Part shown: one piece after another, positions 56,680 through 64,000 of the stretch
Layout: each line of letters begins with the position of its first letter
Numbering within the stretch: the first letter of the stretch is position 1
Source: Bombella favorum
Lineage (GTDB): Bacteria; Pseudomonadota; Alphaproteobacteria; Acetobacterales; Acetobacteraceae
Assembly: GCF_014048475.1 (NCBI RefSeq)
Contig: NZ_NWUS01000002.1
Span: 124,001 to 188,000, forward strand
Length of the DNA: 64,000 nucleotides
Reading direction: 5' to 3'
Notes under the pieces: model-generated
The model's input: only the letters and a program-made list of their open reading frames with translations
Told to the model about the DNA's origin: nothing
Databases searched by the model: none
Translations under genes and position numbers: made by a program

Positions 56680-58470
56680 TCAGAACAACTGAATGTGCGA
56701 CTTGAAACCGAGCATGGCCGCATCCTTCAGAACCCGCTGCATACCCGGGTTGAAGAAGTACTGGAAGTCCGGCGCGAAGGTCACACCCCGCATGACATGG
56801 ATGCGGTAAGTCACTTCAAATGTGCCGCCCCAACGCTGCTCACCATAAGACCCCCACATGAGCGGTGCACCGCCACTCTGGTAATAGGCACTACCTGCGG
56901 CTGGGACCATACCATGTGCGATCTGGAACCGCTGAGCATCACGAGTGTAACGGCTGGAGCCTGTGTAGGAGAAGGAAACACCCACCGTATCCAGCGGGCG
57001 AGCCGCCCAGAAACCCGTATCAACCAGCCCGAAAGCATAAAGCTTTCCACGCATGGCCGTATCAGCCTTATTCCAATAGGCATCAAAGAAGGCAACAAGA
57101 CCACCTTCAAGCGTATCAGCCGTCTTGTTCTTCATGATCATTTGATCCGCTAGGAACCACAGACCCCAATTGAAGTTACGGCGAATACCTGTACCCGGTA
57201 CCTCATCACCAACCCCCTGACAGGTCGGGCAATTGGGAACGGTCATCCGAGTCCGCCACGCATTACGGCGGTTCGGTGGGTTATACACGCCTAGATAATG
57301 ATCTGATGTATCTGGGGCAAAACCAAATTTATAATGCCCCGGCAGCTTCGCCTTGCCGAATTCGGGCTCCCACCCAATTTCAATTGGGGTCAGCACACCA
57401 CTGATATTGGCGCCATTAAATTTGAAACCCGTACGGTTTTCCTGCACCCCATAGATGCCTCGTTCGGGGAAATAGATACCAACCTGAATATAGGTGCTGT
57501 CTGTGGGACGCCCACGAACACGGGCCCCCCAGCTCGTCCCTGGGTAAGATGACCGTGTGTATGTATCTGTCACCGCCTTGGGATTTCCGCAGAAGGCATT
57601 GTTCATGAAGTTACAGTAGATCGGGCTATTAGCGAAGTCCGTATTGGTGGACATACGGCCTGCAGCAATATTCAGCCGCCCCCCCCAAAGGGTTTCCTCA
57701 CCATAGAAATGGATAAGGTGGAACGCCACATTACCACCACCACCATAGATTTCCTGGCTGGGGTTCACATTATCGCCAAACATCCTGCTGGCCGGAATAC
57801 CGTAACGACCAACACCAATGATATGGGTCTGAAACCCACGGATCCCGGCTAATTTGTTCCAGTCAATATCATTTTCAAGACTGTACTGCCCAGCATTGGA
57901 AGACCCCTGCCTTAGCCCCAGCCCTTTTGTAGGGGAGGTAATAGCACCAGCAAATTCGTTGGTATTATCCAACATGAAGGCCACGCCACGCTCACGCAGC
58001 CATTCATTCCAATGCATTTTTTGCAGGATGGCCTCCGGCCGAGGGAGCGGCGGACCATCATTATTGAGCGGATCCCCCTCATGCAGAGGAATGTTCACAC
58101 GCTCTAGCAGTTCTCGTCCGTTCTCACCAAACACACCGAACTCTTGGTCCGGATAATTGGAGTAAGGACGCCGCCGCAAGCCCATGTGGTGGATATAGGC
58201 CGCAGCGGCCTTCTCCGCATTTACCATCTCTGGCTTCTTAACCACGGAAGGCTGGGATACTGGCCGACCATCCCGTGCGAAAGCAGCCTGCTTCCCCGGT
58301 GCTGTCTCTGTCCGCTTCACAACAGAAGGCGTCTGCATAGCATGGGATAATGCACCCTGTGCCGAATAGAGCAGAGGCTGACCACCCCTGCCATTATCTG
58401 CTGCCCATGCAGATGCAACCCCCAAACATACGACGGCCGCTGCTGAAAAACAGGAAGAACCTGCTCTCAT
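56680..58470 (-). CDS. oprB: Carbohydrate-selective porin, OprB family
   Basis: This outer-membrane porin is used for uptake of glucose and other sugars. The 596-residue product from the ATG at 58470 has a signal peptide (SAAAVVCLGVASAWA) and a barrel part from about residue 130 (FMLDNTNEFAGAITSPTKGLG...) ending in phenylalanine. Between them is an N-terminal extension of about 100 residues with two PSVVK repeats (TPSVVKRTE, QPSVVKKPE), longer than in Pseudomonas OprB. The frame extends to 58572 but the leader there is not signal-like. It has a strong terminator and stands alone. Confidence 0.9.
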   Translation of the reverse strand: MRAGSSCFSAAAVVCLGVASAWAADNGRGGQPLLYSAQGALSHAMQTPSVVKRTETAPGKQAAFARDGRPVSQPSVVKKPEMVNAEKAAAAYIHHMGLRRRPYSNYPDQEFGVFGENGRELLERVNIPLHEGDPLNNDGPPLPRPEAILQKMHWNEWLRERGVAFMLDNTNEFAGAITSPTKGLGLRQGSSNAGQYSLENDIDWNKLAGIRGFQTHIIGVGRYGIPASRMFGDNVNPSQEIYGGGGNVAFHLIHFYGEETLWGGRLNIAAGRMSTNTDFANSPIYCNFMNNAFCGNPKAVTDTYTRSSYPGTSWGARVRGRPTDSTYIQVGIYFPERGIYGVQENRTGFKFNGANISGVLTPIEIGWEPEFGKAKLPGHYKFGFAPDTSDHYLGVYNPPNRRNAWRTRMTVPNCPTCQGVGDEVPGTGIRRNFNWGLWFLADQMIMKNKTADTLEGGLVAFFDAYWNKADTAMRGKLYAFGLVDTGFWAARPLDTVGVSFSYTGSSRYTRDAQRFQIAHGMVPAAGSAYYQSGGAPLMWGSYGEQRWGGTFEVTYRIHVMRGVTFAPDFQYFFNPGMQRVLKDAAMLGFKSHIQLF

Positions 58471-58626
58471 AAATACTTTTTTCTCAAAAAGACGCAGAAT
58501 AGCCAGCATGGAAGACGCTGCCATATTCCTAATTCTCCCCAATAACCAACCCAGACTACCACAAAAGCGCATTACAAAGCGGTGTGAACTGCCTTCTATA
58601 AGGAAAATCTGACAAAAAAAAGTGAT

Positions 58627-59466
58627 TTACACGGGTCGTTCGCTTTGAAAAAAATCAAGTGACTTATTAAGCACATCACGGCATAGCCTTTCGGGGCTGA
58701 CAGCCGTCTGGAGGATATCCTCCTCCGAGCAACAAGCGAGCATTCTGGCCACCCGGTCCATCATGCCGGGATATAGCCTCATAAAAGCTTCCACCAGACA
58801 TGTTCCGGATACAACGGCAGTGCCGTTATAAGCTCTGGACCCTAGCTTCAGCACTGCTAGATTCTCCATGAGAATCCCGGAGATCGCCAAACGCATCTTC
58901 TGCAATGCCCTACGAGAGAGAACATCCATACCATAAAGCCAGGTCACCAGAATATTTGTCAGAATACCTAATGAAAGCACTTTGACATCCTGCTTTGTCA
59001 GCTCATAAAAACCACTACTGGCATGGCCGGGCAATGTATCAACAAACCATGCAGCGAGGTCAAAGCAAGCAGAGAGACGACCAATATTCACAGCTTCATT
59101 GAAAGAGCAATGCTGAAACATATCAACTGGGATAAAGGAAATAACAATTTCATCCACCTCCCGTATCAATGGTGGATGATGACGCAGAATTGAGTCATAA
59201 ATACTATTGTTGCCGCTACCATCATTCAGCCCGATAAGGCACCGTTTCTCATGCCCCGGCCTCCCCGTGCCGGGGAAGGGCCACGGCCCTTGCAAAAGGA
59301 CAGGAAGCATCTGCACCCCCATGCCCACAAGCCCAGCTGATTCGTGATATCCCGCCAGAAAACGATCCGCTGGCTTCTCAATACGGCCCTGCGGCTGGAA
59401 AACAGCACCATACGCAGTTTTAGTGATGACACCAATCAGATCCGTTCTCTGTTCTCTGCCTGCCAT
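58627..59466 (-). CDS. Uncharacterised protein at the end of the che operon
   Basis: I recognise no family. The 279-residue protein starts at the ATG at 59466 with GGAGG 6 nt upstream. It has no signal peptide; a stretch at about residues 170-185 (SLGILTNILVTWLYGMDVL) is weakly hydrophobic. Cysteines are spread (FNHCS-like, TCLVEAF, ACCSEEDILQ). It lies about 95 bp after a small gene that ends the recognisable che operon, on the same strand, so it may belong to the same unit. Confidence 0.65.
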   Translation of the reverse strand: MAGREQRTDLIGVITKTAYGAVFQPQGRIEKPADRFLAGYHESAGLVGMGVQMLPVLLQGPWPFPGTGRPGHEKRCLIGLNDGSGNNSIYDSILRHHPPLIREVDEIVISFIPVDMFQHCSFNEAVNIGRLSACFDLAAWFVDTLPGHASSGFYELTKQDVKVLSLGILTNILVTWLYGMDVLSRRALQKMRLAISGILMENLAVLKLGSRAYNGTAVVSGTCLVEAFMRLYPGMMDRVARMLACCSEEDILQTAVSPERLCRDVLNKSLDFFQSERPV

Positions 59467-59562
59467 CACCTGCCTCCAGATACTCCAGGGCGATCAGCCA
59501 CAACCATGCAGTGCCACCACGGATAACCTTGCTCTACCCGTCACATAGAGCATAGGTTGGGG

Positions 59563-59949
59563 TCAAAACAATGTAAAATTACCCCTATCTTCCTGCTTGG
59601 CCACTATCTGACCATGCTGCAGCATGTCCCTTATCTGGGAGAGCCTTACACCATCAAGAACAACTCCCATGCCATAACATGGATTTCCAGCCCCTGGAGC
59701 AGCCTGTTCCACCTGCTCCAGCACGGTACGGACAGCCTCAACCTCCTGTGTTAGGGCATCAAGACTCTGGAGCCGTTCCATCTGGCCGTGGTCTAGCTGC
59801 CCTGTTCCGACATAATCCGAGACAACGGCCTGAACATCGGCCAGCCGACTACAGACATCATCCAGAATGGCCCCCAGCCTCTCCATCAGCACGGAAGTCC
59901 TTATGGTATCTGCCCCTCCGACAGGCTGGGCTCCTGTTTCCTTGGACAT
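59563..59949 (-). CDS. Uncharacterised small coiled-coil protein in the che operon
   Basis: The 128-residue product from the ATG at 59949 is largely helical: two predicted coiled-coil stretches (SVLMERLGAILDDVCSRLADVQAVV and MERLQSLDALTQEVEAVRTVLEQ) and a C-terminal segment LDGVRLSQIRDMLQ. The C-terminal pattern recalls small proteins seen beside chemotaxis genes in alphaproteobacteria, but I cannot name it. It could be an adaptor or phosphatase-like regulator. The gene follows cheD directly; a frame start at 60003 would overlap it. Confidence 0.7.
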   Translation of the reverse strand: MSKETGAQPVGGADTIRTSVLMERLGAILDDVCSRLADVQAVVSDYVGTGQLDHGQMERLQSLDALTQEVEAVRTVLEQVEQAAPGAGNPCYGMGVVLDGVRLSQIRDMLQHGQIVAKQEDRGNFTLF

Positions 59950-59996
59950 TATCTTTCTTTCTCCATACCAGTGCCTCCGGCTTGTAAAACCAGACC

Positions 59997-60458
59997 TCAG
60001 CACAGGTTTTGCAAGACTTTCCCTGTTGTCGGCCAGAAACGGATACGCCGTACCTGACTACCACCAAAGCTGTAGGACACGCAGCGGATATCTTCCTTCC
60101 GGAAATAATCCAGAAGGAAACCGACATTCTCCTGCCCAACATCGCTTGCGATGGACAGCACAGCGGCCCCGCCAAAAGCCTTGCATTGCAGACGCTCTCG
60201 CCCACCCCCTGCTTTTATGATCCCGGCCTCCAGTGCTTTCATAGCGTTGATCCCATACAGATAAGCTGCTGAATCCATGCTTCCTAGGCAGTCCTCCCCC
60301 GGCAGGAGAAAATGGTTCATTCCCCCAACACCTGCCTGAAGATCATACATGCAGACCGAAATGCACGACCCCAGCAACGTGCCGAACACCACGCTGGGAT
60401 CGTCCGAAATGGCGATCTCCCCCTGAATAACAGTCGTGATCTTCAGCGTTTCCGTCAC
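59997..60458 (-). CDS. cheD: Chemoreceptor glutamine deamidase CheD
   Basis: CheD deamidates glutamines in chemoreceptors, tuning their signalling. The 153-residue protein has the catalytic Cys32 in FGTLLGSCISVC and His49 in GGMNHFLLP, with the family's GGAAVLSIASDVG. It begins at a GTG that overlaps the cheY stop (GTGA), so they are coupled. It is placed after cheY in a leftward operon. Confidence 0.93.
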   Translation of the reverse strand: MTETLKITTVIQGEIAISDDPSVVFGTLLGSCISVCMYDLQAGVGGMNHFLLPGEDCLGSMDSAAYLYGINAMKALEAGIIKAGGGRERLQCKAFGGAAVLSIASDVGQENVGFLLDYFRKEDIRCVSYSFGGSQVRRIRFWPTTGKVLQNLC

Positions 60459-60844
60459 CTGATGGGCCCGAAAACTTTCTCTAGGGTTTCCTTCAGCTTG
60501 GCGACCGTATACGGCTTAGCCAGAAAGTTATTAACTCCAGCGGCTACGGCCTTCTGCACAAGCCCAGCATTGGCCTCACCTGTAAGGATGATGAACGCCA
60601 GTTTGGCTGTCTTCGGGTTGGAGCGCACAGCCTCCAACAAGGCTAGGCCATCCATTCCCGGCATATTGAAATCGGAAATCACCAGATGAATAGGATTGGT
60701 TTCTAGATAATCCAGGGCCTCTTTCCCATCCTTGCGTTGCACGACTCCCTTAAAGCCAAGAGCCGCCATATGGCTGGCAAGAACCTGCCGAATGGAAGCC
60801 TGATCATCTACAATTAAAGCTCGAATCTGAGATGCGGACGGCAT
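60455..60844 (-). CDS. cheY: Chemotaxis response regulator CheY
   Basis: The 129-residue single receiver domain controls the flagellar motor. Asp13/Asp14 (IVDDQ), phosphorylation site Asp58 (VISDFNMPG), Thr88 (ILTGE) and Lys110 (FLAKPYT) form the standard set. The order cheB-cheY-cheD indicates the main chemotaxis operon. Gene overlap with cheD is 4 nt. Confidence 0.95.
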   Translation of the reverse strand: MPSASQIRALIVDDQASIRQVLASHMAALGFKGVVQRKDGKEALDYLETNPIHLVISDFNMPGMDGLALLEAVRSNPKTAKLAFIILTGEANAGLVQKAVAAGVNNFLAKPYTVAKLKETLEKVFGPIR

Positions 60845-60924
60845 TTATGAACCTTTCTGCCTTCTGATAATCACTCGTCAGGATCGCCTGACATAAAGAG
60901 CGCCATATCGGGCACTCCTGTCTT

Positions 60925-61971
60925 CTAATGCATGCCCATAGCAAGACCGGGGATCTCCATCAGGGATCCCACCTTCTCTACGGCGCCCAGCTCAGCAGCG
61001 ACACGGGGCATGCCATACACAACGGAGGAAGCCCTGTCCTGCCCGATGGTCCGGGCCCCAGCCTGCCGCATGGCCAGCAGCCCTTCGGCTCCATCCCGCC
61101 CCATTCCCGTCAGGATAATGCCCAGCGAGGTACTGCCTGCCGTCTGGGCGATGGAATGGAAGAGCCTATCCACCGAGGGCCGATGCCCACCAACAGGCTC
61201 TCCCGCTCGCAATTTTGTGAAGAGCCGCGGCGCGTGGCCCTCCAAAACAAGATGCGTCTCTCCACCGGGAGCGATGCGGACCATACCGGGGGCCAGCATT
61301 TCCCCATCCTGCGCCTCGGCAACAGAAAGCTGAGGGATGAGGCTATCCAACCGTGCAGCAAAGCTGGATGTGTAAAGTGATGGCATATGCTGGCAAATAA
61401 CGATGGGTGGGCTGTTAGCCGGGAAATCCTTGATCACCTCTTCCACCGCTTCCACCCCGCCAGTGGAGGAGCCAATGCCCACTACATCGAACGATGTACG
61501 CCATGTAGCGGCAGCACTTCCCGTGAGGGGTGCCATCCGCACCGGCCGTCCCCCCGCTGGAACAACCTGCCGCAGGCCGGGCTGGTACCGGGCAGCCTCC
61601 AACACGATCTGCCCCAAACCGGCAAAAGCCTCCCCTGCCCCGCCCTGTTTTGGGAAACATTCAAAAGCCCCCATCTGAAGGGCCGTAATGGCCGTATTGG
61701 CCCCCCGTGTGGTCATGCTGGACACCATCACCACCGGGATCGGTCGCAGCCGCATGATCTTCTCCAGAAATTGAAGTCCATTCATGCCCGGCATTTCAAT
61801 ATCCAGCGTAATGACATCCGGCTGGTCAGCAATGATGAGATCCCGTGCCTCGATTGGGTTCGAAGCCATGCCAATAACATCAATCTCGGGATATTTGAGA
61901 AAAGAGCGTTTGATTAGCTCTCTAGCGGTTCTTGAATCATCCACTACAAGAACCTTGACCCGTTCTTTCAT
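60925..61971 (-). CDS. cheB: Protein-glutamate methylesterase CheB
   Basis: CheB removes methyl groups from chemoreceptors (adaptation) after phosphorylation by CheA. The 348-residue protein has an N-terminal receiver (LVVDDSRTARELI, Asp57 in TLDIEMPGMNG) and a C-terminal methylesterase domain with the catalytic serine in GIGSSTGGVEAV, histidine in CQHMPSLYTSSFAARLD and aspartate in GMGRDGAEG. The gene starts at 61971, 4 nt after cheR. Confidence 0.96.
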   Translation of the reverse strand: MKERVKVLVVDDSRTARELIKRSFLKYPEIDVIGMASNPIEARDLIIADQPDVITLDIEMPGMNGLQFLEKIMRLRPIPVVMVSSMTTRGANTAITALQMGAFECFPKQGGAGEAFAGLGQIVLEAARYQPGLRQVVPAGGRPVRMAPLTGSAAATWRTSFDVVGIGSSTGGVEAVEEVIKDFPANSPPIVICQHMPSLYTSSFAARLDSLIPQLSVAEAQDGEMLAPGMVRIAPGGETHLVLEGHAPRLFTKLRAGEPVGGHRPSVDRLFHSIAQTAGSTSLGIILTGMGRDGAEGLLAMRQAGARTIGQDRASSVVYGMPRVAAELGAVEKVGSLMEIPGLAMGMH

Positions 61972-61975
61972 GGCC

Positions 61976-62818
61976 TCAACCCTTTTTCATGTAGATTGTC
62001 GGTGCCACAGCCTCAAGGTGACAGTCCCTAACGCAGTCCACCCGCTCGGAATGACCAACATAGAGAAACCCACCCGGCACCAGCCGGTCCGCAAGCCTTT
62101 TCCAGAGAGCATTACGGGTTTCGTCATCAAAATAGATCACGACATTCCGGCAGAAGATGACGTCAAACTGGCCCTTGAAAGGCCATTCCCGGTTAAGATT
62201 GAGCGGCCGGAACGTAACAAGACGCCGTATCTCCCGCGCCATGCTAACCTGCTCCATCTCCACAGGTTCCATATAGGCATCCTGCCAGCGTTGGGGCACA
62301 CTTCGGACCTCCTCTGCGGGGTACTGGCCGATGCGCCCCGTCTCCACCACAGCGTGATTGATGTCCGTAGCTAAAATCTTCAGGTCCATTCGCAAGGCAT
62401 CCGGCAGCTCCGCCATAACGGACATTGCCATGCTCCATGGTTCCTGCCCGGTCGAGCAGGCCGCCGACCAAAGCCGCCCACGCCCCCCGGCACGCAGTTT
62501 TTCTCCCAGCTGCGGCAGGACATGCTCTTCCAGATGCTCAAAATGGCTTTTCTCCCGGAAGAATTGCGTCACATTGGTTGTCAGAACACAGATGAGCTCC
62601 TTTAGCTCTTCCTGTCCCTCCCGCCCGCTGACATAATCCAGATAATCACGAAAGGAAGCCCGCCCAGTCGCACGGATACGCCGGGACACACGGGAGAAAA
62701 CAAGGCTGCGCTTGGAGATGGGCAGATTAATTCCCGCTTCCCTCCGGGCGATGTCCTGCACCCGCCGGAAATCGACCTCCGAATAGGAAAAGCCGCCCTG
62801 TGGCTCCATAGTCGTCAT
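61976..62818 (-). CDS. cheR: Chemotaxis protein methyltransferase CheR
   Basis: CheR methylates receptor glutamates with SAM. The 280-residue protein has the N-terminal helical domain (YLDYVSGREGQEELKELI) followed by the SAM-binding domain: LTTNVTQFFREKSHFEHL, the SAM loop LWSAACSTGQEPWSMAM, and FDVIFCRNVVIYFD. The start is the ATG at 62818; one at 62809 is also possible. It lies 10 nt after cheW. Confidence 0.96.
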   Translation of the reverse strand: MTTMEPQGGFSYSEVDFRRVQDIARREAGINLPISKRSLVFSRVSRRIRATGRASFRDYLDYVSGREGQEELKELICVLTTNVTQFFREKSHFEHLEEHVLPQLGEKLRAGGRGRLWSAACSTGQEPWSMAMSVMAELPDALRMDLKILATDINHAVVETGRIGQYPAEEVRSVPQRWQDAYMEPVEMEQVSMAREIRRLVTFRPLNLNREWPFKGQFDVIFCRNVVIYFDDETRNALWKRLADRLVPGGFLYVGHSERVDCVRDCHLEAVAPTIYMKKG

Positions 62819-62828
62819 CGGCCTGCCC

Positions 62829-63356
62829 TCACCCTGCTGCCGTGCTGACAGCCTGATCCCCCAGCAGACGGCTCAGGACAGTATCCAACCGCAAGATGCG
62901 GATGACATACTCCCCTATACTGACAAGGCCGCTTAGCTCCGCCGCACCACCATCAACAGAAATGGGCTGAATTTCATCCAGAGCAATCTCCGTAATGCCG
63001 ATGACACTATCCACCAGCAACCCGCATGTGGCACGGCTCGCACCATCCTCTATGATGATAACCACACGCCGCTCATTATCAGCCTGCGGGGCTGTGCCAA
63101 GATAATTGGCAAGATTGACAACCGTAACAATATTACCACGGATATTGATGGCTCCCTCCACATAAGCAGGGCAATGCGGCAGATAGGTCGGGTCCTCAAA
63201 CTCCCTGATCTCTTTGATGCTCAGGATAGGAATGCAATATCGCTGCTCCCCCACCGTGAAAATGATCATCTGCTCCCGCCCTCCTGAGGATACGGGGGAG
63301 ACTCCGTTCACCTGTCCGTCCGTCTGTTTCTTTTCTTCCAGAGACATAAGATCCAT
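62829..63356 (-). CDS. cheW: Chemotaxis adaptor CheW
   Basis: CheW couples chemoreceptors to CheA. The 175-residue protein has a short polar N-terminus and one CheW domain (IIFTVGEQRYCIPILSIKEIRE, AINIRGNIVTVVNLANYLG, CGLLVDSVIGITEIAL). Spacing to cheA upstream is 23 nt. A second ATG three codons into the frame is possible. Confidence 0.95.
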   Translation of the reverse strand: MDLMSLEEKKQTDGQVNGVSPVSSGGREQMIIFTVGEQRYCIPILSIKEIREFEDPTYLPHCPAYVEGAINIRGNIVTVVNLANYLGTAPQADNERRVVIIIEDGASRATCGLLVDSVIGITEIALDEIQPISVDGGAAELSGLVSIGEYVIRILRLDTVLSRLLGDQAVSTAAG

Positions 63357-63379
63357 GACTTTCTTTTCTAACCCGCCCG

Positions 63380-64000
63380 TTACGCTGCCCGCTCTGCGAT
63401 GGCTTCCAGCGCGCGGGTATCTACACGTTTCGTTGCAGAAACAATAAGCGTTGACACATCAAGAATGAGCGACACGCTACCATCCCCAAGAATGGTGGCA
63501 GCCGACACGCCCTTGATCTGGCGGTAATTCTTCTCGATGCTCTTGATGACGACCTGAGCTTGATCCCGGACACCATCCACAACCAATGCCGCACGGGCCC
63601 CTGCCTCATTCTCCACAACGAGAACGATCATCTGCCCTTCTTCCCCGGCACGGCCCATATGGTGAGGCTCTTCCTGCGTGCCGTTCTCCTCAGGGAGGGT
63701 TAGCTCATCTCCCAGATAGATCAACGGGATACACCGCCCCCTTACGGAAACGACATGGCTACCATCAGGGATGGTGTACACATCTTTCTTCATCTGCACC
63801 GTAACCAGCTCCACAACAGATGAAACCGGCACAACCATGGTAGAGCCACGGCACTCAATGAGCATTCCATCCAGCACGGCCAATGTCAGCGGCAGGCTAA
63901 GGGTGAAAAGTGTCCCTTTACCTGGCGTGCTCTGGATGTTCACACGCCCACCAAGATTCTGAATGGCCTGTTTGACCACATCCATCCCCACACCACGACC
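63380..64000 (-). CDS. cheA: Chemotaxis histidine kinase CheA, C-terminal part
   Basis: Only the end of the gene is in the window: the reading frame is open through the right edge (GRGVGMDVVKQAIQNLGGRV at its beginning, the last part of the HATPase domain, G2 box). The rest is the CheW-like regulatory domain P5 (LTLAVLDGMLIECRGSTMVVPVSSVVELV, IPLIYLGDELTLP, ALVVDGVRDQAQVVIKS). The stop is at 63380. CheA autophosphorylates and passes phosphate to CheY and CheB. Confidence 0.95.
   Translation of the reverse strand, partial: GRGVGMDVVKQAIQNLGGRVNIQSTPGKGTLFTLSLPLTLAVLDGMLIECRGSTMVVPVSSVVELVTVQMKKDVYTIPDGSHVVSVRGRCIPLIYLGDELTLPEENGTQEEPHHMGRAGEEGQMIVLVVENEAGARAALVVDGVRDQAQVVIKSIEKNYRQIKGVSAATILGDGSVSLILDVSTLIVSATKRVDTRALEAIAERAA

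Overview
The window is a stretch of chromosome from an alphaproteobacterium, most likely an acetic acid bacterium (Acetobacteraceae). I infer this from the Entner-Doudoroff pair edd-eda, an OprB-type carbohydrate porin, a secreted mutarotase, a very large repeat protein ending in a Hint domain (a family frequent in acetic acid bacteria), an alphaproteobacterial che operon and a group I intron in tRNA-Arg(CCU). No database search was possible, so genus is not assigned. I see no rRNA genes, insertion sequences, prophage or CRISPR array.

Layout. 1-1.2 kb: end of the min cell-division locus (minD, minE). 1.2-12.8 kb: iron/nutrient uptake block, with one TonB-dependent receptor, a PKHD-type 2-oxoglutarate oxygenase (PiuC/YbiX type) and three tandem paralogous Fiu-like siderophore receptors. 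Two of the three have near-perfect Fur boxes, and copies 1 and 2 share a 399-nt block that is almost identical. 13-18 kb: holA, lptE, leuS and a DUF3576 lipoprotein on the minus strand. 18.1-18.4 kb: tRNA-Arg(CCU) split by a 239-nt group I intron. 18.5-23.1 kb: an unknown gene and the 1342-residue repeat/Hint protein. 23.2-29.1 kb: AEC transporter, protein tyrosine phosphatase, 2-hydroxyacid dehydrogenase, TM2 protein, NAD kinase and purH. 29.2-33.6 kb: a complete tripartite efflux operon (MFS, HlyD, NodT). 33.8-36.3 kb: edd-eda. 36.6-41.3 kb: lytic transglycosylase, DNA glycosylase-like protein, ispE and a small secreted protein. 41.4-45.2 kb: glnK-amtB, a UbiH-type hydroxylase and cysE. 45.5-48.4 kb: periplasmic mutarotase, mlaA and mlaC. 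48.6-52.3 kb: queA-tgt (queuosine), a ribbon-helix-helix protein and a DjlA-like co-chaperone. 52.3-56.6 kb: a DegP-type protease, Mrp, a small lipoprotein, tRNA-Thr(UGU) and PsiE. 56.7-58.5 kb: oprB. 58.6-64 kb: a che operon read leftward (cheA, cut by the window edge, then cheW, cheR, cheB, cheY, cheD and two uncharacterised genes).

How it fits together. The cell scavenges iron through TonB receptors, takes up sugars through OprB, uses the Entner-Doudoroff route, controls ammonium uptake through GlnK-AmtB and is probably motile. The points most worth checking are the intron-split tRNA, the mosaic receptor triplet, the Hint/repeat giant without a signal peptide, a Tgt that has lost all three zinc-binding cysteines, and the uncharacterised tail of the che operon.
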